This document shows, piece after piece, positions 31,874-39,425 of a DNA stretch of 40,821 nt (the first letter of the stretch is position 1; each line of letters opens with the position of its first letter). The stretch spans positions 1-40,821 of the forward strand of contig SXMI01000035.1 of NCBI GenBank assembly GCA_005777415.1, given 5' to 3'. The position numbers were made by a program, and so were the translations under genes. The notes below the pieces were generated by a model. The model did no database searches and was not told the origin of the DNA. It worked only from the letters and a program-made list of their open reading frames with translations. Source of the DNA: Actinomycetota bacterium. Its GTDB lineage: Bacteria; Actinomycetota; Acidimicrobiia; Acidimicrobiales; Microtrichaceae.

Positions 31874-32590
31874 ATGGTGGCGGTGAGCAGCATCCGGGAC
31901 GCCGAGCCGAGTGCCGATCCGAGGATCGAGTCGAGCGGGGCCGATGACGCCCAGCGGCGGCGGACCCGGGGTGTCGTGGTGGGGATCGCGGTGGCGGCCG
32001 CGTTGGTGGCGCTCGGTGGACTGGTCATCGGATCGATGCGGGACGGGTCGACGGCGAGCTGGTCGGGAACGGTGCTCGGCGAACCGGCCACGCTGCCGGA
32101 CGTCACCCTCACCGACACCGACGGTGAGCCGTTCAACCTGCGCGACGACTCGCTGGGGACGACGACGATCCTGATGTTCGGCTACACCTCGTGCCCGGAC
32201 GTCTGCCCCATCAACCTGGCGAGCCTCGGCTCCGCCCTGGAGCAGCTGGGCCCGAACCGGAGCAGCTCGGTGCGCGTCGTGTTCATCTCGGTCGACCCCG
32301 GCCGTGACCAGCCCGAGGTCGTCCGGTCCTACCTCGACCAGTTCGACCGCGACTTCGTCGGACTGAGCGGCGGTCCGGCGGACCTGCGCGCCGCCCAGGA
32401 GGGGGTGGGGGTCGAGCGGTCCGAGTTCGGCGCCACCGGCGAGGACGGCGGGTACGAGGTCGGCCACGCCTCGGCGATGTTCGTGTTCGGCCCCGACGGC
32501 ACGGCGCGGATCGTCTACCCGTTCGGCACCCGCCAGTCCGACTGGACCCGCGACCTGCCCCGGCTGCTCGACGGCGAGGTCCCGGCGTGA
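31874..32590 (+). CDS. SCO1/SenC-type copper chaperone, membrane-anchored
   Basis: 238 residues. It delivers copper to the CuA site of cytochrome c oxidase. A membrane anchor at about 33-53 precedes an external thioredoxin-like fold with TDGEPFNL, FGYTSCPDVCP (metal-binding C107 and C111), FISVDPGRD and the third ligand H198 in VGHASAMFVF. Length is usual. The ATG at 31874 has no clear ribosome site; a GTG at 31877 or 31883 could serve instead. The stop overlaps the next gene (GTGA), followed by PCuAC and CtaG, so this is a copper-delivery operon. Confidence 0.9.
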   Translation: MVAVSSIRDAEPSADPRIESSGADDAQRRRTRGVVVGIAVAAALVALGGLVIGSMRDGSTASWSGTVLGEPATLPDVTLTDTDGEPFNLRDDSLGTTTILMFGYTSCPDVCPINLASLGSALEQLGPNRSSSVRVVFISVDPGRDQPEVVRSYLDQFDRDFVGLSGGPADLRAAQEGVGVERSEFGATGEDGGYEVGHASAMFVFGPDGTARIVYPFGTRQSDWTRDLPRLLDGEVPA

Positions 32591-33174
32591 ACGCCCCGGG
32601 CGAGGACCGGCCGGGAGGGACCGTCGAGGCCGGTCGCAGTGACCCCGGCCCCAGTGACCCCGGCCGCACGAGCAGCGGTGACGCAGCGCACGCGGTCACC
32701 GGCCGCGGCCGGGCGTGGGCGCTGGGCCTGATCGCACTGGCCGTGGTCGCCGTCGGGGCGGCGTTGCTCGTCGGGATGCTCGGCGGCGACGACGGGGCAC
32801 CTCCACAGGTCTCGGCCTCGGAGGCGCGGGCCGGCGAGCGGGTCGGGACCACGGTCGCCGTCTACGTCACCCTCAGGAACACTGGCGGGGCCGACACGCT
32901 CGAACGCGCCAGTTCGCCCGACGCAGCACGGGTGCTGGTCCACGGGACCGACGAGGTGGGGATCATGCGCACCTCGCCCTCGCTCGAGGTGCCCGCCTCC
33001 ACGACGGTTCGCCTGGAGCCGGGTGGGACCCACCTGATGCTCGAGGGCGTCGGCCGGTCGCTGGCGCCCGGTGACACCGTGCCGGTCGCCCTGGAGTTCG
33101 ACCGGGGCGAGACCCTGCGGATCGAGGCCCCGGTGGTGCCGCTGGAGGATCTGCTCGAGGAGCCCCCCGGATGA
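32587..33174 (+). CDS. PCuAC-type periplasmic/extracytoplasmic copper chaperone
   Basis: 195 residues. A disordered N-terminus (about 1-40) and one membrane helix (about 43-65) precede a cupredoxin-like PCuAC domain. Cu(I) ligands fit the motif: H119, M127, then exactly 21 residues to H149-x-M151 (PGGTHLML). The usual His-Met at the first site is His-Gly, and the first spacer is shorter than the common ten. The protein passes copper to SCO1 or directly to the oxidase. It overlaps SCO1 (GTGA) and ctaG (ATGA). Confidence 0.84.
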   Translation: MNAPGEDRPGGTVEAGRSDPGPSDPGRTSSGDAAHAVTGRGRAWALGLIALAVVAVGAALLVGMLGGDDGAPPQVSASEARAGERVGTTVAVYVTLRNTGGADTLERASSPDAARVLVHGTDEVGIMRTSPSLEVPASTTVRLEPGGTHLMLEGVGRSLAPGDTVPVALEFDRGETLRIEAPVVPLEDLLEEPPG

Positions 33175-34061
33175 GGTGGTGGTGCGTCGCGGTCGACGAG
33201 CGCTGGTCCTGGACCCCTCGTCCGTACCTGGGCGTGTGGCTGTTGTGCGGCACGCTGCTGGCGCTCTACGGCTGGGCGATCCGCTCGCACCGCCGACGGA
33301 ACCCCGAGGCCGTCGACGGCCGGGAGCGGCGACGCGCGGTCTGGTTCGTGCTGGGCGTCGTGTTCCTCTGGCTGGCCTCGGACTGGCCGGTCGGCAGTCT
33401 GGGTGCCGGCTACCTGTCCTCGGTGCACATGCTGCAGTACATGATCTACACGCTGGCGGCCGCGCCGCTCCTGGTCCTCGGGACGCCGTCCTGGATGCTC
33501 GAGCGGATGATGGAGCTGACCCGCAGCCGGGCCGCGGTGAGGGCGCTCAGTCGCCCGCTGGTGGCCGCGGTCCTGTTCAACGTCGTGCTCATCGCCACCC
33601 ACGCTCCCGTGACCGTCGACACCCTGCGCAGCACCCAGGTGGGGAACTTCGCCCTCGACATGGTGTGGCTCGCCTCGGGGTTCCTGCTCTGGATGCCCGT
33701 CATCAGCCCGATCCCGGAGTTCCGGGCCCGCTCCGCCCCGTCCCGACTCGTCTATCTCTTCTGCGCGGCGGCCCTGATCCCGATGATCCCGGGTGGGTTC
33801 ATCGCGTTCTCACCCCAGCCCCTCTACGGCACCTACGAGCTGGCCCCGAGGGTGGGCCCGTCCGCACTCGACGATCAGCAGATGGCCGGGGTCCTCATGA
33901 AGATCGGGAACCTTCCGGTCATCTGGGCCGTGATGGCGGTCATCTGGTTCCGCTGGTTCGACCGCGAGCAGCGGGCGAGTCGGGAGCGACGGGTCGCCCG
34001 TGGCCGGCCTCGGGTCGCCGCCGTCGCCGGTGGGGTGCCGCCCGCGCCGGACGATCGCTGA
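33171..34061 (+). CDS. ctaG: Cytochrome c oxidase assembly protein, CtaG (caa3 type)
   Basis: 296 residues with about seven membrane helices. Marks of the caa3 CtaG family: WTPRPYLGVWLL, FLWLASDWPVGSLGAGYLSSVHMLQYM near 65-95, APLLVLGTP, and a His/Met-rich region (HMLQYMIYT) that likely handles copper. The C-terminus is basic and cytosolic. The ATG overlaps the PCuAC stop. Together with SCO1 and PCuAC it forms a three-gene cassette for CuA/CuB assembly. No oxidase subunit is in the window. Confidence 0.9.
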   Translation: MRWWCVAVDERWSWTPRPYLGVWLLCGTLLALYGWAIRSHRRRNPEAVDGRERRRAVWFVLGVVFLWLASDWPVGSLGAGYLSSVHMLQYMIYTLAAAPLLVLGTPSWMLERMMELTRSRAAVRALSRPLVAAVLFNVVLIATHAPVTVDTLRSTQVGNFALDMVWLASGFLLWMPVISPIPEFRARSAPSRLVYLFCAAALIPMIPGGFIAFSPQPLYGTYELAPRVGPSALDDQQMAGVLMKIGNLPVIWAVMAVIWFRWFDREQRASRERRVARGRPRVAAVAGGVPPAPDDR

Positions 34062-34070
34062 GCCGCCCCG

Positions 34071-34076
34071 TAGGGT
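34071..34076 (+). promoter_or_regulatory. -10 box for the leaderless quinone-reductase-like gene
   Basis: TAGGGT, six bases, then ATG at 34083. Confidence 0.55.
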
Positions 34077-34082
34077 GGGTCC

Positions 34083-35084
34083 ATGCTCAGCTGGTACCTC
34101 TCGGAGTCACCCGGCCGGTACGCCTTCGGCGAGGTGCCCGACCCCGTTCCCGGTCCCGGCGAGGTCCGGATCGCGGTGCGGGCCTCGGCGCTGAACCACA
34201 TGGACCTGTGGCTCACCACCGGCCTGCCCAAGCCCCCGTCACTGCCGCACGTTCCCGGCAACGACGTGGCCGGCGTGGTCGAGTCGCTGGGTGAGGGGGT
34301 GACCACCTGGTCGGTGGGCGACGAGGTGGTGGTGAACACCGCGCTCGTCCCGGCCGCAGCCCTCGAGCGCGGCGTCGACGCCGTCCTGGACCCGGCGATG
34401 CGGCTGCTGGGCGAACACTGCTGGGGCGGACACGGCGAGTTCTGCGTCGTGCCGGCGCACCAGCTGGCCGCCAAACCCCCGGGGCGTTCCTGGGCCGAGG
34501 TGGCCTCGTACCCGGTGTGCGGCACGACGGCCTGGCGGCTCTTCCGGCGGGCGGAGCTGCGACCGGACGAGTCCGTGCTCATCACCGGGATCGGGGGCGG
34601 TGTGGCCACGGCGGCCTTCAGCCTGGCGCTGCACCTCGGCTGCGAGGTGTTCGTCACCTCACGGGACGAGTCCAAACGCCGTCGGGCGCTCGAGCTCGGG
34701 GCCAGCGGGGCGTTCGACTCCGAGGAGCCCTACCCCGTGACCGTGGACGTGGTGGTCGACAGCATCGGACCGGCCACCTGGGACCACGCCTTCCGCACCC
34801 TGCGCCACGGCGGCCGGATGCTCGTCTGCGGCGGCACCTCGGGGCCCAAGGTCGAACTGAACCTGCCCCGCCTGTTCTTCAAGCAGCTCGACATCATCGG
34901 TGCGAGCTGCGGGAGTCAGGTCGAGTTCGAGCAGGTCACCGAGCTGGTGGCCGACGGCCTGCCCGTGATCGTCGACGAGGTGGTGCCGCTGGCGGACTAC
35001 CCGCTCGCCCTGGATCGGCTCCGGGCCGCCGATCAGCTCGGAAAACTGGTGCTCGAGCACCCGATCGGGGTCAACCGGGCCTAG
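34083..35084 (+). CDS. Zinc-type alcohol dehydrogenase-like oxidoreductase (MDR superfamily)
   Basis: 333 residues of the medium-chain dehydrogenase/reductase fold. The GroES-like half has DPVPGPGEVRIAVRASALNHMDLWL and VPGNDVAGVVESLGEGV; the Rossmann half has VLITGIGGGVATAAFSLALHLG for NAD(P)H binding, VFVTSRDESKRRRALELGA and GGRMLVCGGTSGP. An unusual loop LLGEHCWGGHGEFCVVP near 117-133 keeps Cys/His residues. The structural zinc Cys cluster is not complete, so it may be a quinone-oxidoreductase-like enzyme; the substrate is unknown. It ends in TAG, shared with the tatA promoter box. Confidence 0.82.
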   Translation: MLSWYLSESPGRYAFGEVPDPVPGPGEVRIAVRASALNHMDLWLTTGLPKPPSLPHVPGNDVAGVVESLGEGVTTWSVGDEVVVNTALVPAAALERGVDAVLDPAMRLLGEHCWGGHGEFCVVPAHQLAAKPPGRSWAEVASYPVCGTTAWRLFRRAELRPDESVLITGIGGGVATAAFSLALHLGCEVFVTSRDESKRRRALELGASGAFDSEEPYPVTVDVVVDSIGPATWDHAFRTLRHGGRMLVCGGTSGPKVELNLPRLFFKQLDIIGASCGSQVEFEQVTELVADGLPVIVDEVVPLADYPLALDRLRAADQLGKLVLEHPIGVNRA

Positions 35085-35087
35085 CAT
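35082..35087 (+). promoter_or_regulatory. -10 box for leaderless tatA, sharing the upstream TAG stop
   Basis: TAGCAT, six bases, then GTG at 35094. The TAG is the stop codon of the oxidoreductase gene. Confidence 0.55.
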
Positions 35088-35093
35088 GGCGGT

Positions 35094-35273
35094 GTGTTCA
35101 ACGGACCCGAGATCTGGATCATCGTCGTCGTCCTGCTCGTCCTCTTCGGTGGGAGCCAGCTCCCCAAGCTCGCCCGGAGCCTCGGTGAGGCCCAGAAGGA
35201 GCTGAAGAAGGGCATGAAGGACGAGGGCAGCAGCGACTCCACGCCGGCCGAGCCGTCCACCGACGCCTCCTGA
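35094..35273 (+). CDS. tatA: Sec-independent translocase subunit TatA (59 residues)
   Basis: A short gene, easy to miss: one N-terminal membrane helix (GPEIWIIVVVLLVLFGG), the hinge FGGSQLPKLARSLGEAQKEL typical of TatA, an amphipathic helix, then a short acidic/Ser tail. TatA oligomerises to form the passage for folded proteins brought by TatBC. The GTG at 35094 is fixed by a TAGCAT box six bases upstream; a nearby ATG at 35086 is out of frame. tatB and tatC lie 7-8 kb away (27295-28563), so the Tat genes are split. Confidence 0.85.
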   Translation: MFNGPEIWIIVVVLLVLFGGSQLPKLARSLGEAQKELKKGMKDEGSSDSTPAEPSTDAS

Positions 35274-35307
35274 GGCGAACGGACGACCCGATGCAGGCGG
35301 CGACCCC

Positions 35308-36465
35308 GTGAGTTCCGCCGCGCCGCTGGAGACCTCGCAGATCGCCTCGCTGGTCGCCACCGAGGCCGATCTGTTGGTGGCCGTGAGCCACGACATCTGG
35401 GAGCACCCGGAGCTCTGCTTCGAGGAGCACCATGCCCACGACCTCCTCGTCGGCGCACTGGCGGACGCCGGACTCGACCCGACCCCGCACGCCTTCGGGT
35501 TGGACACGGCCTTCGTCGCCGACGTCGGGACCGAGGGTCCGCTGGTGGCCGTGCTCTGCGAGTACGACGCCCTCCCGGGGCTGGGCCACGCGTGCGGACA
35601 CAACGTGATCGCCGCCGCCGGGCTCGGAGCGGGACTGGCCCTGGCCAGGCTGGCCGACGAGCTCGGTGGCCGGGTCCGGATCATGGGCACCCCGGCGGAG
35701 GAGGGTGGCGGCGGCAAGGAGCTCCTGCTCCGTGCCGGGGCCTTCGACAGCGTCGACGCCGCACTCATGGTCCACCCGGCGGACCGGGACCTGCCCACCA
35801 TGCGGGCGATCGCTGTCCACCAGGTCCACGCCACCTACCACGGCGTCGCGGCCCATGCTGCCGCTGCGCCCGAGCAAGGCCGCAACGCCCTCGACGCCGC
35901 GGTGCTGGGCTACGTGAACGTGGCGGCGCTCCGCCAGCACATCGCCGGGGACGACCGGATCCACGGCGTGTTCACCGATGGGGGAGCGGCGCCGAACATC
36001 GTCCCCGACCGGGCGGCGATGCACTGGTTCATCCGGTCGGCGACCGGCGAGTCGCTCCGGGAGCTCGAGCCCCGGGTCGAGCGATGCCTCGAGGCGGGGG
36101 CCACGGCTGCCGGATGCGAGCTGGACCTGTCGTGGGTCGATCCGGCCTACGACGAGGTCGTCGACGACCCGTGGCTGCTCGCACGGTGGTGCGAGCACAG
36201 TGCCCAACTCGGTCGGCCGGTGGAGGACCCGGAGGTGGACGGCCCCGTCGTGGGTTCCACCGACATGGGGAACGTCAGCAAGCGGGTCCCGTCGATCCAC
36301 CCCATGATCGCCGTCGCTCCCCGGGGCGTGCCGATCCACACCGCCGAGTTCGCCGAGCACGCCCGGGGTCCCGCCGGGGACCGGGCGGCCGTCGACGGGG
36401 CCGTCCTGCTGGCGGCCACGGCCCTCGATCGGTGGGCCGCAGCGCCATCCCCTCGGTCCCCCTGA
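35308..36465 (+). CDS. M20-family amidohydrolase (AbgB/ACY1L2-like)
   Basis: 385 residues of the M20D peptidase/amidohydrolase family. Metal-site marks: HPELCFEEHHA, GHACGHN (H94, H98), TPAEEGGGGK with E131/E132, and MVHPADRD; the dimerisation domain has YHGVAAHAAAAPEQGRNALDA. The STDMGNVS stretch and PRGVPIHTAEFAEHA near the end match the p-aminobenzoyl-glutamate hydrolase / ACY1L2 branch, which cleaves N-acyl or dipeptide amides. The GTG is preceded by CAGGCGG; a six-codon ATG frame at 35291 ends at the same GTGA. The exact substrate is unknown. Confidence 0.83.
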   Translation: MSSAAPLETSQIASLVATEADLLVAVSHDIWEHPELCFEEHHAHDLLVGALADAGLDPTPHAFGLDTAFVADVGTEGPLVAVLCEYDALPGLGHACGHNVIAAAGLGAGLALARLADELGGRVRIMGTPAEEGGGGKELLLRAGAFDSVDAALMVHPADRDLPTMRAIAVHQVHATYHGVAAHAAAAPEQGRNALDAAVLGYVNVAALRQHIAGDDRIHGVFTDGGAAPNIVPDRAAMHWFIRSATGESLRELEPRVERCLEAGATAAGCELDLSWVDPAYDEVVDDPWLLARWCEHSAQLGRPVEDPEVDGPVVGSTDMGNVSKRVPSIHPMIAVAPRGVPIHTAEFAEHARGPAGDRAAVDGAVLLAATALDRWAAAPSPRSP

Positions 36466-36473
36466 ACCCGATC

Positions 36474-36479
36474 TAGTCT
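36474..36479 (+). promoter_or_regulatory. -10 box for the thyX-like gene
   Basis: TAGTCT, eight bases, then ATG at 36488. Confidence 0.5.
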
Positions 36480-36487
36480 CGGCGCCG

Positions 36488-38119
36488 ATGAGCGGCCCCG
36501 TTCCGACCTACGTCACCGAGTCCTTCGACGACGAGGAACAGACCGTCCTCCGGCGGTACTTCACGAACCTCGACGGGCCGGTGTTCGCCCTGGTGAACCT
36601 GCCCGAGGTCGTCAAGGGCGCCCTGTTCGCCCGGTACTCGCGTTCGGCCAAGTCGCTGCGGCGCCTGTTCCTCGACGAGTTCGTGGGTGAGCTCGACACC
36701 ACCGGTGACGAGACGATCGACGCCACGATCGGCCTGGAGCGGGCCGAGGCCCTCTACGACCGGGTGTTCTTCGAGTACGGCGACGACAGCGTCGCCCAGC
36801 TCGGCGGCGTCCATCTGGCCTGCGAGCAGGCGTCGAACCTCCTCACGAAGGTCCTCGAGTGGGGACGGCTGATGTCGTACCTCGAGCAGAGCACCCGCTA
36901 CATCCCCTACGACGAGCGGCTCGGTGGGCGGTACCGGTACTTCCGGGACCCGGAGATCCTGTCGTCGAACCTCGGGGCTCGGTACGTGGGCGACATGGAC
37001 CGGCTCTTCGACACCTACGCCACCCTGGCCCGTGACATCCAGGACCACTTCCGGGAGCACTTCCCCAAGGCCGAGGGCGACTCCGACTTCGTGCACCGCC
37101 AGGCCATCCGGGCCAAGGCCTTCGACGCCACCCGAGGCATCCTGCCCGCGGCGGCGCTGTCCAACGTCGGCATCTACGGCTCCGGACAGGCCTTCGAGTC
37201 CCTCCTGCTCCGGATGCGGTCGCACCCCCTGCCCGAGTCGCGGACCTACGCCGACCTGATGCTGACGGAACTGCGGAAGGTGATCCCGAGCTTCCTGAAG
37301 CGCGTCGACCTCCCGGACCGGGGCGTCGCCTGGAGCGACTACCTCGAACAGAACCGTTCGGCCATGGAGACGGTGGCCTACGAGATGCTCTCGGGTGATG
37401 CCGTCCAGGGTCCGACCGCCCCGTCGGTGGACCTCGTCGACTTCGACCCCGACGGCGAGATCAAGATGGTCGCCGCCATGCTGTACCCGTACACGGGCCT
37501 CGCCGAGTCCCGGTTGCTCGATCGGGTCCGGGCCATGTCGACCGAGGACCGCATGGCGGTCGTGCGGGCCTACGTGGGTGAGCGCGGCAACCGTCGGCAC
37601 AAGCCCGGTCGGGCCCTGGAACGGACGGACTACCGCTTCGACGTGGTCTCCGACTACGGGGCGTTCCGGGACCTCCAGCGACACCGGATGGCCACCATCG
37701 AGTGGCAGGAGCTCGGTCCGCTCCACGGGTACACGCGGCCGCCGTCGATCGATGACGCCGGGCTCACCGAACCCTTCGACGAGGCCATGGAGCTGTCACG
37801 CCAGCTGTGGTCGGCGCTGTCCGAGCGGTTCCCGGAGCGTTCCGCCTATGCCGTCTCGCTGGCGTACCGGGTGCGCTACGTGATGCAATTCAACGCCCGT
37901 GAGGCGATGCACCTCATCGAGCTCCGCACGGCCACACAGGGGCACCCGTCCTACCGGGCGGTCGGCCAGGCGATGCACCGCCTGATCGCCGAGCGCGCCG
38001 GGCACCGGGCCGTGGCCGAGATGATGCGGTACGTGGATCACTCCGGCGGTGCGGATCTGGAGCGACTCGGCGCCGAACGCCGGGCCGAGGAGCGCCGCTC
38101 GGCGAGCGGGAGCTCCTAG
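36488..38119 (+). CDS. Tandem two-domain ThyX (flavin-dependent thymidylate synthase) homologue
   Basis: 543 residues, about twice a normal ThyX. ThyX methylates dUMP with methylene-folate and FADH2; its signature is RHRx7S, usually continued by xRY. Domain 1 (about 20-285) has YGDDSVAQLGGVHLACE and EWGRLMSYLEQSTRY: the Arg (R127) and x7-Ser (S135)-x-R-Y are kept but the first Arg and His are Trp and Gly. Domain 2 (about 310-525) has LQRHRMATIEWQELG: RHR at 398-400 is intact but the x7 position is Glu408. Domain 2 also has LIELRTATQGHPSYR in the dUMP/FAD region. The halves thus keep complementary parts of one signature. Whether it makes dTMP is unproven. Confidence 0.75.
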   Translation: MSGPVPTYVTESFDDEEQTVLRRYFTNLDGPVFALVNLPEVVKGALFARYSRSAKSLRRLFLDEFVGELDTTGDETIDATIGLERAEALYDRVFFEYGDDSVAQLGGVHLACEQASNLLTKVLEWGRLMSYLEQSTRYIPYDERLGGRYRYFRDPEILSSNLGARYVGDMDRLFDTYATLARDIQDHFREHFPKAEGDSDFVHRQAIRAKAFDATRGILPAAALSNVGIYGSGQAFESLLLRMRSHPLPESRTYADLMLTELRKVIPSFLKRVDLPDRGVAWSDYLEQNRSAMETVAYEMLSGDAVQGPTAPSVDLVDFDPDGEIKMVAAMLYPYTGLAESRLLDRVRAMSTEDRMAVVRAYVGERGNRRHKPGRALERTDYRFDVVSDYGAFRDLQRHRMATIEWQELGPLHGYTRPPSIDDAGLTEPFDEAMELSRQLWSALSERFPERSAYAVSLAYRVRYVMQFNAREAMHLIELRTATQGHPSYRAVGQAMHRLIAERAGHRAVAEMMRYVDHSGGADLERLGAERRAEERRSASGSS

Positions 38120-38168
38120 GTCGCAACCGCTCCGGCCGGGATGTCGCTCGGCCGTGGGTGGGCGTGTC

Positions 38169-38174
38169 TATGAT
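38169..38174 (+). promoter_or_regulatory. -10 box for the DUF4193-like gene
   Basis: TATGAT, close to the general -10 consensus, 50 bases before the ATG at 38225. It predicts a leader of about 44 nt with GAGGAGA as ribosome site. No clear -35. Confidence 0.5.
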
Positions 38175-38224
38175 GCGCCCGACTCGTGGCCCGGGACCGA
38201 CCCGGCGGCACGGGGCGAGGAGAC

Positions 38225-38899
38225 ATGAGCGACGAATCCGACGAGGTGGAACTCGATGACGAGCTCGGCGTCGAGCTCGACGAGGAACTGGACGAGGAGC
38301 TCGACGGCGATCTCGACGGTGATCTCGACGGCGACCTCGACGGAGACCTCGACGGGGAAGGCGACGGCGCCCTCCCGGGCGACGAGGAGTCCGACGAGTC
38401 CGACGAGGATGCCGTGCCGACGGCGCGCCGGAAGCGGGGCGAGGACCTCGAGGACGACGAGGACGAACCGGACGACGACGACGTCGAGGCCGATCTCGAC
38501 ACCATCCTCAAGGACCGGATCGCTTCCGGTGACGACGAGGACGAGGACGAAGAGGCCCCCGAGGAGCCGACCGGCGAGGCGGCCGAGCGGGTCGCACCAC
38601 GATCCGGTGACGAGTTCGCGTGCACGACCTGCTTCCTGATCGTCCACCCCCGGCAGTTCGGACGACCCGGGAGCTATCGGTGTCCCGAGGGGTACGATCC
38701 CTGTAGTGGGATCGACGAACTCGAACGGCGTGCGTCGAAGCCCGCGAAGCGACCTGCCGCCAAGGGCGGTGGATCGCGTTCGAGCGCCAAGCAGCCGGCG
38801 ACGAAGCGATCCGCTGCGAAACAGCCTGCCTCGAAACAGCCTGCTGCGAAGCGACCTGCCTCGAAACGATCTGCCTCGAAGCGCCCCTCGTCGGGCTGA
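38225..38899 (+). CDS. DUF4193-like zinc-ribbon protein with acidic head and Lys/Ala/Pro-rich tail
   Basis: 224 residues in three parts. Residues 1-110 are strongly acidic, including four LDGD repeats (about 26-42). The core DLDTILKDRIASGDDE and VAPRSGDEFACTTCFLIVHPRQF resembles actinobacterial DUF4193; Cys of CTTC and CPEGYDPC form a zinc site at about 130-156. Residues 188-222 are seven pentapeptide repeats of the type (A/S/T)K(Q/R)(P/S)A, as in histone-H1-like tails. DUF4193 proteins from other actinobacteria are shorter and lack such a tail, as far as I recall. A nucleic-acid-binding role is inference from charge and zinc site. Confidence 0.7.
   Translation: MSDESDEVELDDELGVELDEELDEELDGDLDGDLDGDLDGDLDGEGDGALPGDEESDESDEDAVPTARRKRGEDLEDDEDEPDDDDVEADLDTILKDRIASGDDEDEDEEAPEEPTGEAAERVAPRSGDEFACTTCFLIVHPRQFGRPGSYRCPEGYDPCSGIDELERRASKPAKRPAAKGGGSRSSAKQPATKRSAAKQPASKQPAAKRPASKRSASKRPSSG
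38300..38356 (+). repeat. 12-bp coding repeat (LDGD)n
   Basis: Four near-identical copies of CTCGACGGCGAT plus a partial fifth, encoding Leu-Asp-Gly-Asp repeats in the acidic head of the DUF4193-like protein. Differences are at third codon positions, so the protein repeat is older or selected. Confidence 0.8.
38786..38890 (+). repeat. 15-bp coding repeat encoding a Lys-rich tail
   Basis: Seven 15-base units encode AKQPA, TKRSA, AKQPA, SKQPA, AKRPA, SKRSA, SKRPS. The units use AAA and GAT-type low-GC triplets more than the surroundings (for example TCGAAACAGCCTGC), unlike the rest of the gene. Confidence 0.8.
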
Positions 38900-38946
38900 G
38901 CCGGGACCGGGATCGTCGGATCGGTGGGAACGTGGCGGAGACGCAG

Positions 38947-39420
38947 ATGAGTGACGCGCCCCAGCAGCGACTCGTCGATGCGGTCCTCGACGAGTTCGCC
39001 GGGGCGGTGCCCCGGCTCATCTCCCGGACGCGCCGACAGGTGCACGTCGGCCGGACCATCGCCGCCCGCCTGCCGTGCCTGGGTGCGCTGGCCCCAGCGG
39101 CCCGCCCGATCAGCGTGCCCGCCCACGAACGGGTGGGGGTCACGGTCGTCGACGTGCTCGCCTCGGACTGGGAGGACGGAGCCGCTGGCAGCGATCCGAC
39201 GGTGCCGCCCGTCGAGCCCGTGCCGCTCAGCGAACCCGTCCCCGACGCCGCGGAGCTCCCGCTGCAGGACTACGACGCCCTGGCCGCCTCGCAGGTGGTG
39301 CCCCGGCTCACGAGCCTGTCGTTGGCCGAGCTCGATGCAGTCCGACGCTACGAGCGGGGTCACCGGAACCGACAGACGATCCTGAACCGCGTCGGTCAGT
39401 TGCTCGCCGATCAGGCCTGA
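38947..39420 (+). CDS. Conserved actinobacterial protein of unknown function
   Basis: 157 residues. The N-terminal half is helical with basic patches (RLISRTRRQVHVGRTIAARL); the middle is Pro/Glu-rich; the last 50 residues carry a compact motif, DYDALAASQVVPRLTSLS followed by ELDAVRRYERGHRNRQTIL and RVGQLL, which I associate with the ends of several actinobacterial proteins of unrelated N-termini. No enzymatic signature was seen. The ATG at 38947 has GGCGGAGAC before it; a GTG at 38932 would add five residues. It lies 47 bp after the DUF4193-like gene. Confidence 0.62.
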   Translation: MSDAPQQRLVDAVLDEFAGAVPRLISRTRRQVHVGRTIAARLPCLGALAPAARPISVPAHERVGVTVVDVLASDWEDGAAGSDPTVPPVEPVPLSEPVPDAAELPLQDYDALAASQVVPRLTSLSLAELDAVRRYERGHRNRQTILNRVGQLLADQA

Positions 39421-39425
39421 TCCGG

